From Pseudomonas synxantha BG33R (GTDB lineage: Bacteria; Pseudomonadota; Gammaproteobacteria; Pseudomonadales; Pseudomonadaceae): 64,000 bases of DNA. The position numbers and the translations under genes were made by a program. Under the pieces are notes generated by a model. The model made no database searches. It was not told the origin of the DNA and was given only the letters and a program-made list of their open reading frames with translations. The stretch is from contig NZ_CM001514.1 of the NCBI RefSeq assembly GCF_000263715.2, positions 1,102,936 through 1,166,935 on the forward strand. The letters run 5' to 3'. Shown piece by piece: positions 1-12,001 of this stretch (position 1 is the first letter of the stretch; each line of letters starts with the position of its first letter).

Positions 1-252
1 TACGTTGCCTACGGGCTGGCATTCCTGTGGATCGGCCAGTTCCTGATCAACATCGGCGTGAACGTCGGCCTGCTGCCGACCAAGGGCCTGACCTTGCCGT
101 TCCTCAGTTACGGTGGCAGTTCGTTGGTGATCTGCTGCGCCTGTCTTGGCTTGTTGCTGCGTATCGAGTGGGAGAGTCGAACCCACTTGGGCAGCGAAGA
201 GATGGAGTTCAGCGAAAGCGACTTCGCCGAGGAGCCGACCCATGGGCGCTAA
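1..252 (+). CDS. ftsW: FtsW, C-terminal end (partial, 5' cut by window)
   Basis: Frame 1 is open from the first base and ends in TAA at 250-252. It encodes the last membrane segments of a SEDS-family protein, with the conserved stretch [19 protein letters not shown]. FtsW is the septal peptidoglycan glycosyltransferase that works with FtsI at the division site. The stop overlaps the murG start, as is usual in dcw clusters, so translation is probably coupled. The acidic cytoplasmic tail after the last helix ends in EEPTHGR. Only about 83 residues are in the window, so the start and most of the protein cannot be judged. Confidence 0.95.
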   Translation, partial: YVAYGLAFLWIGQFLINIGVNVGLLPTKGLTLPFLSYGGSSLVICCACLGLLLRIEWESRTHLGSEEMEFSESDFAEEPTHGR

Positions 253-1304
253 CGTGTTGATCATGGCTGGCGGCACCGGGGGGCATGTGTTCCCGGCCCT
301 GGCTTGCGCCCGTGAATTCCAGAACCGCGGCTATACCGTGCACTGGTTGGGTACGCCCCGTGGCATTGAAAACGAATTGGTGCCCAATGCCGGTTTGCCC
401 CTGCATCTGATCAACGTCACCGGCCTGCGTGGCAAGAGCAAGTTGTCCCTGCTCAAGGCGCCGTTCGTGTTGCTCAAGGCGGTCATGCAGGCACGCAGGA
501 TCATCCGCGAACTGAAGCCGGTGTGTGTGCTCGGTTTCGGCGGTTATGTGACCGGCCCTGGTGGCGTCGCGGCGAAGCTCGCTGGCGTACCGGTGATCGT
601 GCACGAACAGAACGCCGTCGCCGGGACTGCCAACCGTCTGCTGGTGCCGTTGGCATCGCGGGTGTGTGAAGCCTTCCCGAAAACCTTCGCTGCCTCGGAC
701 AAGCTTCGTACCACCGGTAACCCAGTGCGTACCGAACTGTTCATGGCCATTGCGCGTGACGCTCTGGCCGGGCGCAAGGCGCACCTGCTGATCCTGGGCG
801 GAAGCCTGGGCGCCGAGCCACTGAACAAATTGCTGCCTGAAGCCGTTGCGCAACTTCCTGAGGATGTGCGCCCGGAGATCTTCCACCAGGCCGGCAAGAA
901 CCATGATGAAGTCACCGCCACGCGTTATCGCGAGGCCGGTGTGGAGGCGAATGTACAGCCCTTCATCAAAGACATGGCCCAAGCCTATGGCTGGGCCGAC
1001 CTGGTGGTCTGCCGCGCTGGTGCGCTGACCGTCAGTGAACTGGCCGCTGCCGGTCTGCCGTCGTTGCTGGTGCCTTTGCCCCATGCGATCGACGATCACC
1101 AGACCCGCAACGCCGAATATTTGGCCGGGGAGGGCGCTGCCTTCCTGCTGCCGCAAAGAACGACTGGCGCCGCCGATTTGGCCGCACGCCTGACCGAGGT
1201 TTTGATGCAACCGGAACGACTCAACAGCATGGCGAGCACCGCAAGCCGCCTGGCCAAACCTGACGCAACCCGCACCGTGGTCGATATCTGCCTGGAGGTG
1301 GCCC

Positions 1305-1312
<8 letters not shown>
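242..1312 (+). CDS. murG: UDP-GlcNAc:lipid I N-acetylglucosaminyltransferase MurG
   Basis: 356 residues, the usual MurG length. It adds GlcNAc to lipid I on the inner face of the membrane to make lipid II. The glycine-rich loop GGTGGH lies at residues 10-15, and [13 protein letters not shown] and LGGSLGA follow in the order expected of this GT-B fold family. I chose the ATG at 242, which overlaps the ftsW stop, because the protein then begins [14 protein letters not shown]. An upstream in-frame ATG at 146 would lie inside ftsW. The 3' end overlaps murC by 8 bases. Confidence 0.97.
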
Positions 1313-3706
<2,394 letters not shown>

Positions 3707-3709
3707 GAC

Positions 3710-4579
3710 ATGAAAGGCGCATCGCTTCGTCATCAGCCCCCACAAGCACCGAGCCGCAAGCCGGTGCCACGGGGTGCCAGCCGCATGGTGGCCAAAGAGC
3801 CGATGTCGGCGCGCCTGCCCAAAGCCAACTTTGGCTTTATCAAGGCGCTGTTCTGGCCGGTATTGCTGGTGGTGCTGGGCTTCGGTACCTACGAAGGCGC
3901 GCAACGCCTGCTGCCGTATGCCGACCGGCCGATCACCAAGATCAGCGTGCAGGGCGACTTGAGCTACATCAGCCAGCAGGCGGTACAGCAGCGCATCGGC
4001 CCGTACCTGGCGGCGAGCTTCTTTACCATCGACCTGGCCGGCATGCGCTCGGAGCTGGAACAGATGCCGTGGATCGCCCACGCCGAAGTGCGCCGCGTAT
4101 GGCCCGACCAGGTCACGATCCGCCTGGAAGAACAGCTGCCCGTGGCCCGTTGGGGTGATGAAGCGCTGTTGAACAACCAGGGCCAGGCGTTCACCCCGCG
4201 TGAGCTGGCCAACTATGAGCACCTGCCGCAGCTGTTCGGGCCGCAGCGGGCGCAGCAGCAAGTGATGCAGCAGTACCAGGCCTTGAGCCAGATGCTGCGG
4301 CCACTGGGCTTCTCCATTGCACGCCTGGAACTGCGTGAACGGGGCAGCTGGTTTTTGACGACCGGGGCAGGCAGTTCCGGCCCGGGCATCGAGTTGTTGC
4401 TGGGACGCGACCGCTTGGTGGAAAAGATGCGCCGCTTTATTGCCATCTATGAAAAAACCTTGAAAGAACAGATTACGAACATTGCGAGCGTCGACCTGCG
4501 TTACGCCAACGGCCTGGCCGTCGGCTGGCGTGCACCGGCCGCGCCCACGGCAGCACAACCCGCTGTCGCGAAGAATTAA
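3710..4579 (+). CDS. ftsQ: Cell division protein FtsQ
   Basis: 289 residues. A basic cytoplasmic tail of about 40 residues precedes one membrane segment at about residues 44-62 ([19 protein letters not shown]). A periplasmic POTRA domain ([13 protein letters not shown]) and the FtsQ/DivIB beta domain follow. FtsQ bridges FtsA/FtsZ-dependent early division proteins with FtsB, FtsL and FtsI. It starts 3 bases after the ddl stop. The last residues are Ala/Pro-rich and look disordered. Confidence 0.95.
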   Translation: MKGASLRHQPPQAPSRKPVPRGASRMVAKEPMSARLPKANFGFIKALFWPVLLVVLGFGTYEGAQRLLPYADRPITKISVQGDLSYISQQAVQQRIGPYLAASFFTIDLAGMRSELEQMPWIAHAEVRRVWPDQVTIRLEEQLPVARWGDEALLNNQGQAFTPRELANYEHLPQLFGPQRAQQQVMQQYQALSQMLRPLGFSIARLELRERGSWFLTTGAGSSGPGIELLLGRDRLVEKMRRFIAIYEKTLKEQITNIASVDLRYANGLAVGWRAPAAPTAAQPAVAKN

Positions 4580-4594
4580 GAAGAGGCAGGACCC

Positions 4595-5857
4595 ATGGCA
4601 AACGTGCAAAGCGGCAAAATGATCGTCGGTCTCGATATCGGCACCTCCAAGGTGGTGGCGCTGGTGGGCGAGGTTGGGGAAGACGGCGCGATCGAAATCG
4701 TCGGTATTGGCACGCATCCGTCCCGGGGCCTGAAGAAGGGCGTGGTGGTGAACATCGAGTCCACCGTGCAATCGATCCAGCGCGCTATCGAAGAAGCGCA
4801 GCTGATGGCCGGTTGCCGGATTCACTCGGCGTTTGTCGGCGTGGCCGGCAACCATATCCGCAGCCTGAATTCCCATGGCATCGTGGCGATCCGCGACCGT
4901 GAAGTCAGCTCGGCCGACCTTGATCGCGTCCTCGACGCGGCCCAGGCCGTGGCGATCCCGGCTGACCAGCGCGTGCTGCACACCCTGCCGCAGGACTACG
5001 TGATCGATAACCAGGAAGGCGTGCGCGAGCCCCTGGGAATGTCGGGCGTACGTCTGGAAGCCAAGGTTCACGTGGTGACCTGCGCCGTCAACGCCGCACA
5101 GAACATTGAAAAATGCGTGCGCCGTTGCGGCCTGGAAATCGACGACATCATTCTCGAGCAGTTGGCTTCGGCCTACTCGGTACTCACCGACGACGAAAAA
5201 GAGCTGGGCGTGTGCCTGGTGGACATCGGCGGCGGCACCACCGACATCGCGATCTTCACCGAGGGTGCGATCCGTCACACCGCGGTGATCCCGATTGCCG
5301 GCGACCAGGTCACCAACGACATCGCCATGGCGTTGCGTACACCGACCCAGTACGCCGAAGAAATCAAGATCCGCTACGCCTGTGCCCTGGCCAAACTGGC
5401 CGGTGCCGGCGAGACCATCAAGGTGCCAAGCGTGGGCGACCGCCCACCGCGCGAACTGTCGCGCCAGGCCCTGGCCGAAGTGGTCGAGCCGCGCTACGAC
5501 GAACTGTTCACCCTGATCCAGGCTGAACTGCGTCGCAGCGGCTACGAAGATCTGATCCCGGCCGGCATCGTGCTGACCGGTGGCACCTCGAAGATGGAAG
5601 GCGCGGTCGAACTGGCCGAAGAGATCTTCCACATGCCTGTGCGCCTGGGCGTGCCCCATGGCGTGAAAGGCCTTGGCGACGTCGTGCGCAACCCGATTTA
5701 TTCCACCGGTGTGGGCTTGCTGTTGTACGGGCTGCAAAAGCAGACCGATGGCATTTCCCTGTCGGGCCCGAGCATCCGCGACAGCTACCGCAGTGACGAC
5801 GAAGCCAAAGCGCCGTTGTTCGAGCGGTTGCAGGCTTGGGTCAAAGGCAATTTCTAA
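4595..5857 (+). CDS. ftsA: Cell division protein FtsA
   Basis: 420 residues, an actin-like ATPase that tethers FtsZ to the inner membrane. The phosphate-1 motif VGLDIGTSKV is near the N-terminus, the phosphate-2 motif VDIGGGTTDIAIF near residue 210, and the adenosine motif GIVLTGGTSKMEG near 330. The C-terminal amphipathic segment LFERLQAWVKGNF fits the membrane-targeting helix of the family. An AAGAGGCAGG stretch precedes the ATG and serves as the ribosome-binding site. Confidence 0.97.
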   Translation: MANVQSGKMIVGLDIGTSKVVALVGEVGEDGAIEIVGIGTHPSRGLKKGVVVNIESTVQSIQRAIEEAQLMAGCRIHSAFVGVAGNHIRSLNSHGIVAIRDREVSSADLDRVLDAAQAVAIPADQRVLHTLPQDYVIDNQEGVREPLGMSGVRLEAKVHVVTCAVNAAQNIEKCVRRCGLEIDDIILEQLASAYSVLTDDEKELGVCLVDIGGGTTDIAIFTEGAIRHTAVIPIAGDQVTNDIAMALRTPTQYAEEIKIRYACALAKLAGAGETIKVPSVGDRPPRELSRQALAEVVEPRYDELFTLIQAELRRSGYEDLIPAGIVLTGGTSKMEGAVELAEEIFHMPVRLGVPHGVKGLGDVVRNPIYSTGVGLLLYGLQKQTDGISLSGPSIRDSYRSDDEAKAPLFERLQAWVKGNF

Positions 5858-5932
5858 AGATTTACCGCGACACCGCAGCACCCGCAGTAAGCAGTAGGCG
5901 AAAAAACTAGAGAAAACGAAAGGAGAGGGAAC

Positions 5933-7138
5933 ATGTTTGAACTCGTAGACAACATCCCCGCTAGCCCGGTTATCAAAGTAATCGGTGTCGGCGGTGGCGG
6001 CGGCAACGCTGTCAACCACATGGTCAAGAGCAACATTGAAGGCGTTGAATTCATCTGCGCCAACACTGATGCCCAGGCGCTGAAAAGCATCGGCGCGCGG
6101 ACCATCCTGCAATTGGGCACAGCGGTGACCAAGGGCCTCGGCGCTGGCGCCAATCCGGAAGTCGGCCGTCAAGCCGCTCTGGAAGACCGCGAGCGTATTG
6201 CCGAAGTGCTGCAAGGCACCAACATGGTGTTCATCACCACCGGCATGGGCGGAGGTACCGGTACCGGTGCTGCTCCGATCATTGCCGAAGTGGCCAAGGA
6301 AATGGGGATTCTGACCGTCGCTGTCGTGACGCGTCCGTTCCCGTTCGAAGGCCGCAAGCGCATGCAGATTGCCGACGAAGGTATCCGTCTGCTGTCTGAA
6401 AGCGTCGACTCGTTGATCACCATTCCCAACGAGAAACTGCTGACCATCCTGGGCAAGGACGCAAGCCTGCTGTCTGCGTTCGCCAAGGCTGACGATGTAC
6501 TGGCCGGTGCCGTTCGCGGTATCTCCGACATCATCAAGCGTCCGGGCATGATCAACGTCGACTTTGCCGACGTTCGTACCGTCATGAGCGAAATGGGCAT
6601 GGCGATGATGGGCACTGGCTGCGCCAGCGGTCCTAACCGTGCACGCGAAGCGACCGAAGCGGCCATCCGCAACCCGTTGCTCGAAGACGTGAACCTGCAA
6701 GGCGCACGCGGCATCCTGGTGAACATCACCGCAGGTCCCGACCTGTCCCTGGGTGAGTACTCCGACGTGGGTAGCATCATCGAAGCCTTCGCGTCCGAGC
6801 ACGCCATGGTCAAGGTGGGTACCGTTATCGATCCGGACATGCGTGATGAACTGCATGTAACCGTGGTTGCGACCGGCCTGGGTGCGAAAATCGAGAAGCC
6901 TGTAAAGGTCATCGACAACACCCTGCACAACAGCCAGGTCAGCCAGGCTAATCAGGCAGCGGCCGCTGCAGCACCTGCTCGCCAGGAACTGCCGTCGGTG
7001 AACTACCGTGATCTGGACCGTCCGACCGTGATGCGCAACCAGGCCCAGGCCGGTGCTGCTGCATCCCGTAGCCTGAATCCGCAAGATGATCTGGACTACC
7101 TGGACATCCCGGCATTCCTGCGTCGTCAGGCCGATTAA
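5933..7138 (+). CDS. ftsZ: Cell division GTPase FtsZ
   Basis: 401 residues, the tubulin-like GTPase that forms the Z ring. The nucleotide-binding glycine loop GGGTGTG and the synergy-loop region NVDFADV are present. The C-terminal conserved peptide, [15 protein letters not shown], recruits FtsA and ZipA. The linker of about 60 residues before it is Ala/Gln-rich. A 75-base gap separates ftsA from ftsZ and holds a strong AAGGAGAGG ribosome-binding site, which fits the high FtsZ level cells need. Confidence 0.98.
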   Translation: MFELVDNIPASPVIKVIGVGGGGGNAVNHMVKSNIEGVEFICANTDAQALKSIGARTILQLGTAVTKGLGAGANPEVGRQAALEDRERIAEVLQGTNMVFITTGMGGGTGTGAAPIIAEVAKEMGILTVAVVTRPFPFEGRKRMQIADEGIRLLSESVDSLITIPNEKLLTILGKDASLLSAFAKADDVLAGAVRGISDIIKRPGMINVDFADVRTVMSEMGMAMMGTGCASGPNRAREATEAAIRNPLLEDVNLQGARGILVNITAGPDLSLGEYSDVGSIIEAFASEHAMVKVGTVIDPDMRDELHVTVVATGLGAKIEKPVKVIDNTLHNSQVSQANQAAAAAAPARQELPSVNYRDLDRPTVMRNQAQAGAAASRSLNPQDDLDYLDIPAFLRRQAD

Positions 7139-7214
7139 TGGAATGTATCAGGGCTATGAAGGTGATTGGTGTTCAGCAAAGGTCTGGTCTGTTATTATCG
7201 CCAGCCTTTGTTGA

Positions 7215-8162
<948 letters not shown>

Positions 8163-8190
8163 GTAACAACTCTCTTTCTTTAGTTTTTAA

Positions 8191-8216
8191 AGGCTGCCTT
8201 CGGGTGGCCTTTTTTT
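8191..8216 (+). terminator. Rho-independent terminator after lpxC
   Basis: AGGCTGCC and GGTGGCCT form an 8-pair stem (two G-T pairs) closed by the stable tetraloop TTCG and followed by seven T. It lies 28 bases after the lpxC stop and closes the dcw-lpxC transcription unit. The diguanylate cyclase converges from the other side. Confidence 0.9.
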
Positions 8217-8229
8217 ATGGCGCGCCGTT

Positions 8230-9714
8230 TTATATGGGAAGGGTTGCCGCGTCCACAATGCGATTGCGCCCACTGTGCTTGGCCTCATACAACGCTTGGT
8301 CAGCCTTGAGCAGCAAGTCCTCAAGGGTGATACGGCTGTGCTTGTGCCAGGTACTCATGCCGATGCTCACCGTGATCGGCTGATCATCCCCGGCCACCTG
8401 CGGCAAATGCTGAACGCTCTGGCGGATACGCTCGGCGATCACCCAGGCGCCCTTGGCGTCGGTATGGGGCAGCACCGCGGCGAACTCTTCACCGCCATAA
8501 CGCGCTGCCAGGTCGGCCGGGCGACGGATAGTGCTGTTGATTACCTGCGCGACTGCCCGCAACGCATCATCCCCACCCTGATGGCCGTGGCGGTCGTTGA
8601 AGGCCTTGAAGTGGTCCACGTCGATCATCAGCACGGTCAGCGGCTCGGTTGAGCGCTGCGCACGGTCCCATTCCATACGCAAACGCTCGTCCAGAGTGCG
8701 ACGGTTGGCCAGGCCGGTGAGGGCGTCGGTGGCTGCCAGTTCTGACAGCACCTGCTCGGCACGATGGCGACGGCGCAATTCCATGCACAGCGCCCAAGTC
8801 AGCCACAACAGACCCACACATAACACCCCCGTTGCAAGGCTGACCAGCCACGCCGCGCGCCGCCAGGGCGCGAACACTTCATCACTGGAGAGGGCCACCG
8901 CAACGATCAATGGCAAATTGCCCACATTGGAGAAACTGTAAAGGCGTGCCTGATGGTCGACACTGGAGATGCTTCGGAAACTGCCGTCCCGTTCACGCAG
9001 CATACGTGCGACGTTGGGGCGTTGGCTCAGGTCCTTGTTGATGATATCCGCTTCCAGCAAAGGCTCTTGCGCCAGCAGGATGCCTTGGTGGTTGAGCAGG
9101 TTGATCGTGCTGTTGCTGCCGATATTCAGGCTGGTGAACAGCTGGCGGAAGTACGACAGGCGCATGGACGCGACGGCGACTCCCAGGAAGCGCCCGTCCG
9201 GTGACGAAACGCGGCGGCTGAACGCGATGCGCCATTGGTCATCGCACACACAGCGGGCCATGAACGGACGGCTGATGTACAACCCCACGTCCGGATTCTG
9301 GCGGTGAACCTGAAAATAGTCCCGATCAGCGAAGTTGCCGGGCTTGATCGTGAGCAGTGACGAGTCGGCAATCACCTCGCCGGTGGGGTCCAGCAACAGG
9401 ACATCGCCCTTGTATGGCGCGGCGGCGGAGCGGTCGAACAGCACCAACTGACGGATACTCGCGGATACATCCTGCAGGTCAGTACGTTCGGTAGCGGTGA
9501 TCAAACCCTTGAGGCCCACATCGTAGAGTTCGACATTGCGCAACACGTCGGCGTCGATCAATTGGGTGATGGTATTGGCGGTGCGCTTGGCCGTCTGCAA
9601 GGTATTGGCGTGTTCACGAATCAGCAGCGCCGTGACGACTCCCACGATCAGCAACACTGTCAGCGTGCTGCCCAGGATAAGCAGGCGCTCAGGGCGGGTA
9701 AGGCTTGGGCTCAT
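8230..9714 (-). CDS. Membrane-bound diguanylate cyclase with periplasmic sensor domain (GGDEF)
   Basis: About 494 residues. A first membrane segment at about residues 12-32 is followed by a periplasmic region of about 250 residues that fits the double-Cache class. A second membrane segment (LVSLATGVLCVGLLWLTW) leads to a C-terminal GGDEF domain. The active-site motif is GGEEF, so cyclase activity is likely. An RxxD inhibitory site (RPAD) sits five residues upstream, which suggests product feedback. I took the ATG at 9714, which has AGAAG eight bases upstream, over an in-frame GTG three codons earlier. No EAL domain is present. The ligand and the process it controls are unknown. Confidence 0.9.
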   Translation of the reverse strand: MSPSLTRPERLLILGSTLTVLLIVGVVTALLIREHANTLQTAKRTANTITQLIDADVLRNVELYDVGLKGLITATERTDLQDVSASIRQLVLFDRSAAAPYKGDVLLLDPTGEVIADSSLLTIKPGNFADRDYFQVHRQNPDVGLYISRPFMARCVCDDQWRIAFSRRVSSPDGRFLGVAVASMRLSYFRQLFTSLNIGSNSTINLLNHQGILLAQEPLLEADIINKDLSQRPNVARMLRERDGSFRSISSVDHQARLYSFSNVGNLPLIVAVALSSDEVFAPWRRAAWLVSLATGVLCVGLLWLTWALCMELRRRHRAEQVLSELAATDALTGLANRRTLDERLRMEWDRAQRSTEPLTVLMIDVDHFKAFNDRHGHQGGDDALRAVAQVINSTIRRPADLAARYGGEEFAAVLPHTDAKGAWVIAERIRQSVQHLPQVAGDDQPITVSIGMSTWHKHSRITLEDLLLKADQALYEAKHSGRNRIVDAATLPI

Positions 9715-9780
9715 CGGACGCACTTCTGCTTTGAGGATGCCAATAGCTTAGTAGCAACTCTGGAATAGGTCGCAGAACCC

Positions 9781-9810
9781 AAATGTGGGAGCAATCCCCC
9801 TCCCACATTT
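9781..9810. terminator. Hairpin between two minus-strand genes, possible terminator
   Basis: AAATGTGGGAG and CTCCCACATTT form a perfect 11-bp inverted repeat with an 8-base loop. It lies just after the OprD-type porin stop (minus strand) and upstream of the cyclase gene. The stem is made of REP-type sequence, and short A/T runs flank both sides. It probably ends porin transcription, but it may simply be a REP remnant. Confidence 0.55.
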
Positions 9811-9819
9811 GGAACCTTG

Positions 9820-11142
9820 TCAGAAGATGTTGATGGGGTAATCCACAATCACACGGTACTCATCCACATCCCGATCCACTGCCGAGTAGCCATTGCTTCC
9901 TCGATTAGTCGCCCATTGCAGGCGCACGGCGAGGTCCTTGGCCTTGCCACCCTGCACCACATATTTCACGTCGATATCCCGTTCCCAATGCTTGGCGTCC
10001 TTGCCGTCGGCGCTGTACCAACTGCTGTAGCCACGACTGTTGGGGTCGACCTTGGTCAGGTCGGTCTTGCCGCTGATGTAGGACACGGCAGACGTCAGCC
10101 CCGGCACGCCGAGGCCGGCGAAGTCGTAGGCGTACTTGAGCTTCCAGGAGCGCTCGTTGGGGCCGTTGAAGTCCGAGTACTGCTGGGAGTTGTCCAGGTA
10201 CACGCTGTCGCCCTGGGTGATGTAGTCGAACGGCGTGTTGCCGTTGACCCGCTGATAGGTGGCCGTGACGCTGTGGTTGCCCACGCCTACGGTGAAATGC
10301 AGGCTGTAGGTGTTGTTGTCGATATCACCCAGCAGCGATTGGCCGGTGTCCTGGGTGTGGTAGTAGTGCAGGCCGGGGGTCAGGCTGACCAGATCATTGA
10401 GGGCGTAGGTATATTCGAGGTCGTAGTAGTACTGGTGCCATACGTCCTTGAGTTCGGAGGCGTACAGGTTGCTGGTCAACCCGGCAATGCCGCTGAACGA
10501 CACGCCGGCCCAGTCCAGGTGCTGGCTGTCGGCATTGGCCGGCAATGCGCCGTAGCTGGTGCCGATGCGCCGATGGCCGCTCTGGTTGTAGAGCTTGGTA
10601 AAGCTGGCCTGGCCGCCTTCGATCATCCAGCCGTCAAAGCTGTGGTTGGTCAGGCTTACACCCCGGAACGTCTGCGGCAACATGCGCGTCATGCCGCCGG
10701 CGATCACCGGGTTGTTAAGGAACAGGTCGCCGGCTTTCAGTTCGGTATCGAAGGCACGCATTTTCAAGGTGCCGCCGGCGGTGGAAAACGAACCCGGTGC
10801 CTTGCCGTTGCCGCTGCCGTAGGGAAGGATGCTGGAGCCATCAGTGCCGCCGCCGCCGTCGAGCTTCAGGCCGAGCATGGCGTTGACGTCCAGGCCAAAG
10901 CCGACGGTGCCCTGGGTGTAGCCGGACTCGAAAGTGCCGATAAAGCCCTGGCCCCATTCCTTGCTGTCATCGGTATGGGTGTCGCGTCGGTCGCGGTTCA
11001 TGTAGTAGTTGCGGGTGTTGACCGTGAGGTGCGAACCCTCGACGAAGCCTTCGTCGGGCGGGGCGTCCGCCGCGTGGGCAAGGGGGATGATCGTTGCTGC
11101 GATTGCGAGGAATAACGGGGTGAACGTCAGCGAGTTCTTCAC
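9820..11142 (-). CDS. OprD-family outer membrane porin
   Basis: About 440 residues. A signal peptide ([23 protein letters not shown]) is followed by the N-terminal pattern of OprD porins, [19 protein letters not shown]. Alternating beta strands run to a C-terminal Phe (YPINIF), as in outer-membrane barrels. I placed the start at a GTG (11140-11142) because AAAGGAG lies eight bases upstream. A longer reading frame begins at a TTG inside that ribosome-binding region. OprD family members admit basic amino acids, peptides or aromatic acids. The substrate cannot be told from sequence alone. Confidence 0.9.
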   Translation of the reverse strand: MKNSLTFTPLFLAIAATIIPLAHAADAPPDEGFVEGSHLTVNTRNYYMNRDRRDTHTDDSKEWGQGFIGTFESGYTQGTVGFGLDVNAMLGLKLDGGGGTDGSSILPYGSGNGKAPGSFSTAGGTLKMRAFDTELKAGDLFLNNPVIAGGMTRMLPQTFRGVSLTNHSFDGWMIEGGQASFTKLYNQSGHRRIGTSYGALPANADSQHLDWAGVSFSGIAGLTSNLYASELKDVWHQYYYDLEYTYALNDLVSLTPGLHYYHTQDTGQSLLGDIDNNTYSLHFTVGVGNHSVTATYQRVNGNTPFDYITQGDSVYLDNSQQYSDFNGPNERSWKLKYAYDFAGLGVPGLTSAVSYISGKTDLTKVDPNSRGYSSWYSADGKDAKHWERDIDVKYVVQGGKAKDLAVRLQWATNRGSNGYSAVDRDVDEYRVIVDYPINIF

Positions 11143-11210
11143 CGGTGGAGCTCCTTTGGTCAATCATGAACGGCCAGTGTCGTGGGGTGTGCCCGGCCTT
11201 TTTTCACGGC

Positions 11211-11239
11211 AAAAAAAAGCCGCTGAAGTCAGCGGCTTT
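11211..11239 (-). terminator. Rho-independent terminator or attenuator upstream of the porin
   Basis: AAAGCCGCTGA and TCAGCGGCTTT form a perfect 11-bp stem with a 2-base loop. Read on the minus strand, a run of eight T follows, so it would stop minus-strand transcription. It lies about 70 bases before the porin start. It could be the terminator of the upstream kinase operon, whose last gene stops 760 bases away, or a leader attenuator of the porin gene. Confidence 0.8.
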
Positions 11240-11421
11240 AAGACAGATTCCCAGTGTAGAGCCCTGGAAATAAGTCGAGGGAAATTCGGGTAAGCGGGTC
11301 AGCTGCCTTTGCCGTCGCGCTCATCGATGCGTCAAAGTAACGCAGGCGAGCGGTGCGATACAGAGTGTAACAAGATAATAACTATTGCCCAAATCGCAAC
11401 AGTGTGGGCGATAGGATCTTC

Positions 11422-11447
11422 TGTGGGAGCTGGCTTGCATGCGATGC
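11422..11447 (+). repeat. REP sequence left of the mobile element
   Basis: The sequence TGTGGGAGCTGGCTTGC opens a REP unit that matches, in opposite orientation, the unit at 11959-11985. The two appear to be the arms of a REP pair now separated by the element at 11492-11958 and about 45 bases of unrelated DNA. Confidence 0.7.
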
Positions 11448-11491
11448 AGACACCTCGGTATGCCACGCGCGCCGGGATGATGCTATCGCAG

Positions 11492-11958
11492 CATGGGTAT
11501 CTACACATCTTTTGGTACGGCGCTGTACCTGTGGCGAGGGAGCTTGCTCCCGCTGGCGGCCTCAGGGCCGACGAGGGTGCTGGGTCAGACCGAGTACATA
11601 TCCGTTATTTAGGTAACGGCTGCTATTGGTTCCGCTCTTACAGCGGCTCACTTTTGAAAAGCCGGAATGCCGGCCCAGACAAAAGTAAGCAAAACGCTCT
11701 TGCCCCAACACTCGGCACCTCGCTTAGGCTCGGTGTGCCCGTAATCCGCCATGGATTTGGGGGGCCGCCGCCACGCGCCATCCATGGCGCGGGGCGGCTA
11801 AACCGGCATCCCTGCCGGTTTACCCCCCAAATCCATGTCGGATTCCAGCCAGCGTGGTTTAACGGGGCGCCTGAGATCAAAAGCAGATCAAGATCAAGAG
11901 CTACTCGCTTCGCATCGTGGTTACCGTCGGTTGCTATCAAGTTGTGTAGATACCTATG
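11492..11958. mobile_element. MITE-like non-coding element, copy 1
   Basis: 467 bp with terminal inverted repeats. The left end reads CATGGGTATCTACACA and the right end, read inward, CCATAGGTATCTACACA. A perfect 10-bp direct repeat, GCTATCGCAG, flanks it (11482-11491 and 11959-11968) and looks like a target-site duplication. The interior is closely similar to the element at 29205-29657. No transposase or shared credible reading frame is present, so if mobile it would depend on an enzyme elsewhere. The core 11744-11843 can fold into a long branched stem. It may correspond to a known dispersed repeat family of P. fluorescens genomes, which I cannot check here. Confidence 0.75.
11744..11843. repeat. 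Branched palindromic core of element copy 1
   Basis: An outer stem pairs ATCCG plus CATGGATTTGGGGGG with CCCCCCAAATCCATG plus CGGAT, with one internal mismatch. Inside it lie two further hairpins: CGCGCCAT with ATGGCGCG, and AAACCGGCA with TGCCGGTTT. The same three-stem shape occurs in copy 2 at 29443-29544. The element can therefore form a structured RNA or single-stranded DNA. Confidence 0.75.
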
Positions 11959-11985
11959 GCTATCGCAGGCAAGCCAGCTCCCACA
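11959..11985 (-). repeat. REP sequence right of the mobile element
   Basis: GCTATCGCAGGCAAGCCAGC then TCCCACA form a complete REP unit in inverted orientation to 11422-11447. It directly abuts the right end of the MITE-like element. Confidence 0.75.
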
Positions 11986-12001
11986 TTTTTGAACGAGTTG
12001 T

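Noticed and set aside
8230..9714. Cyclase next to lpxC as a dedicated alginate c-di-GMP source
   Set aside because: It is more than 30 kb from the alginate operon with no shared control visible; a link to Alg44 would be guesswork.
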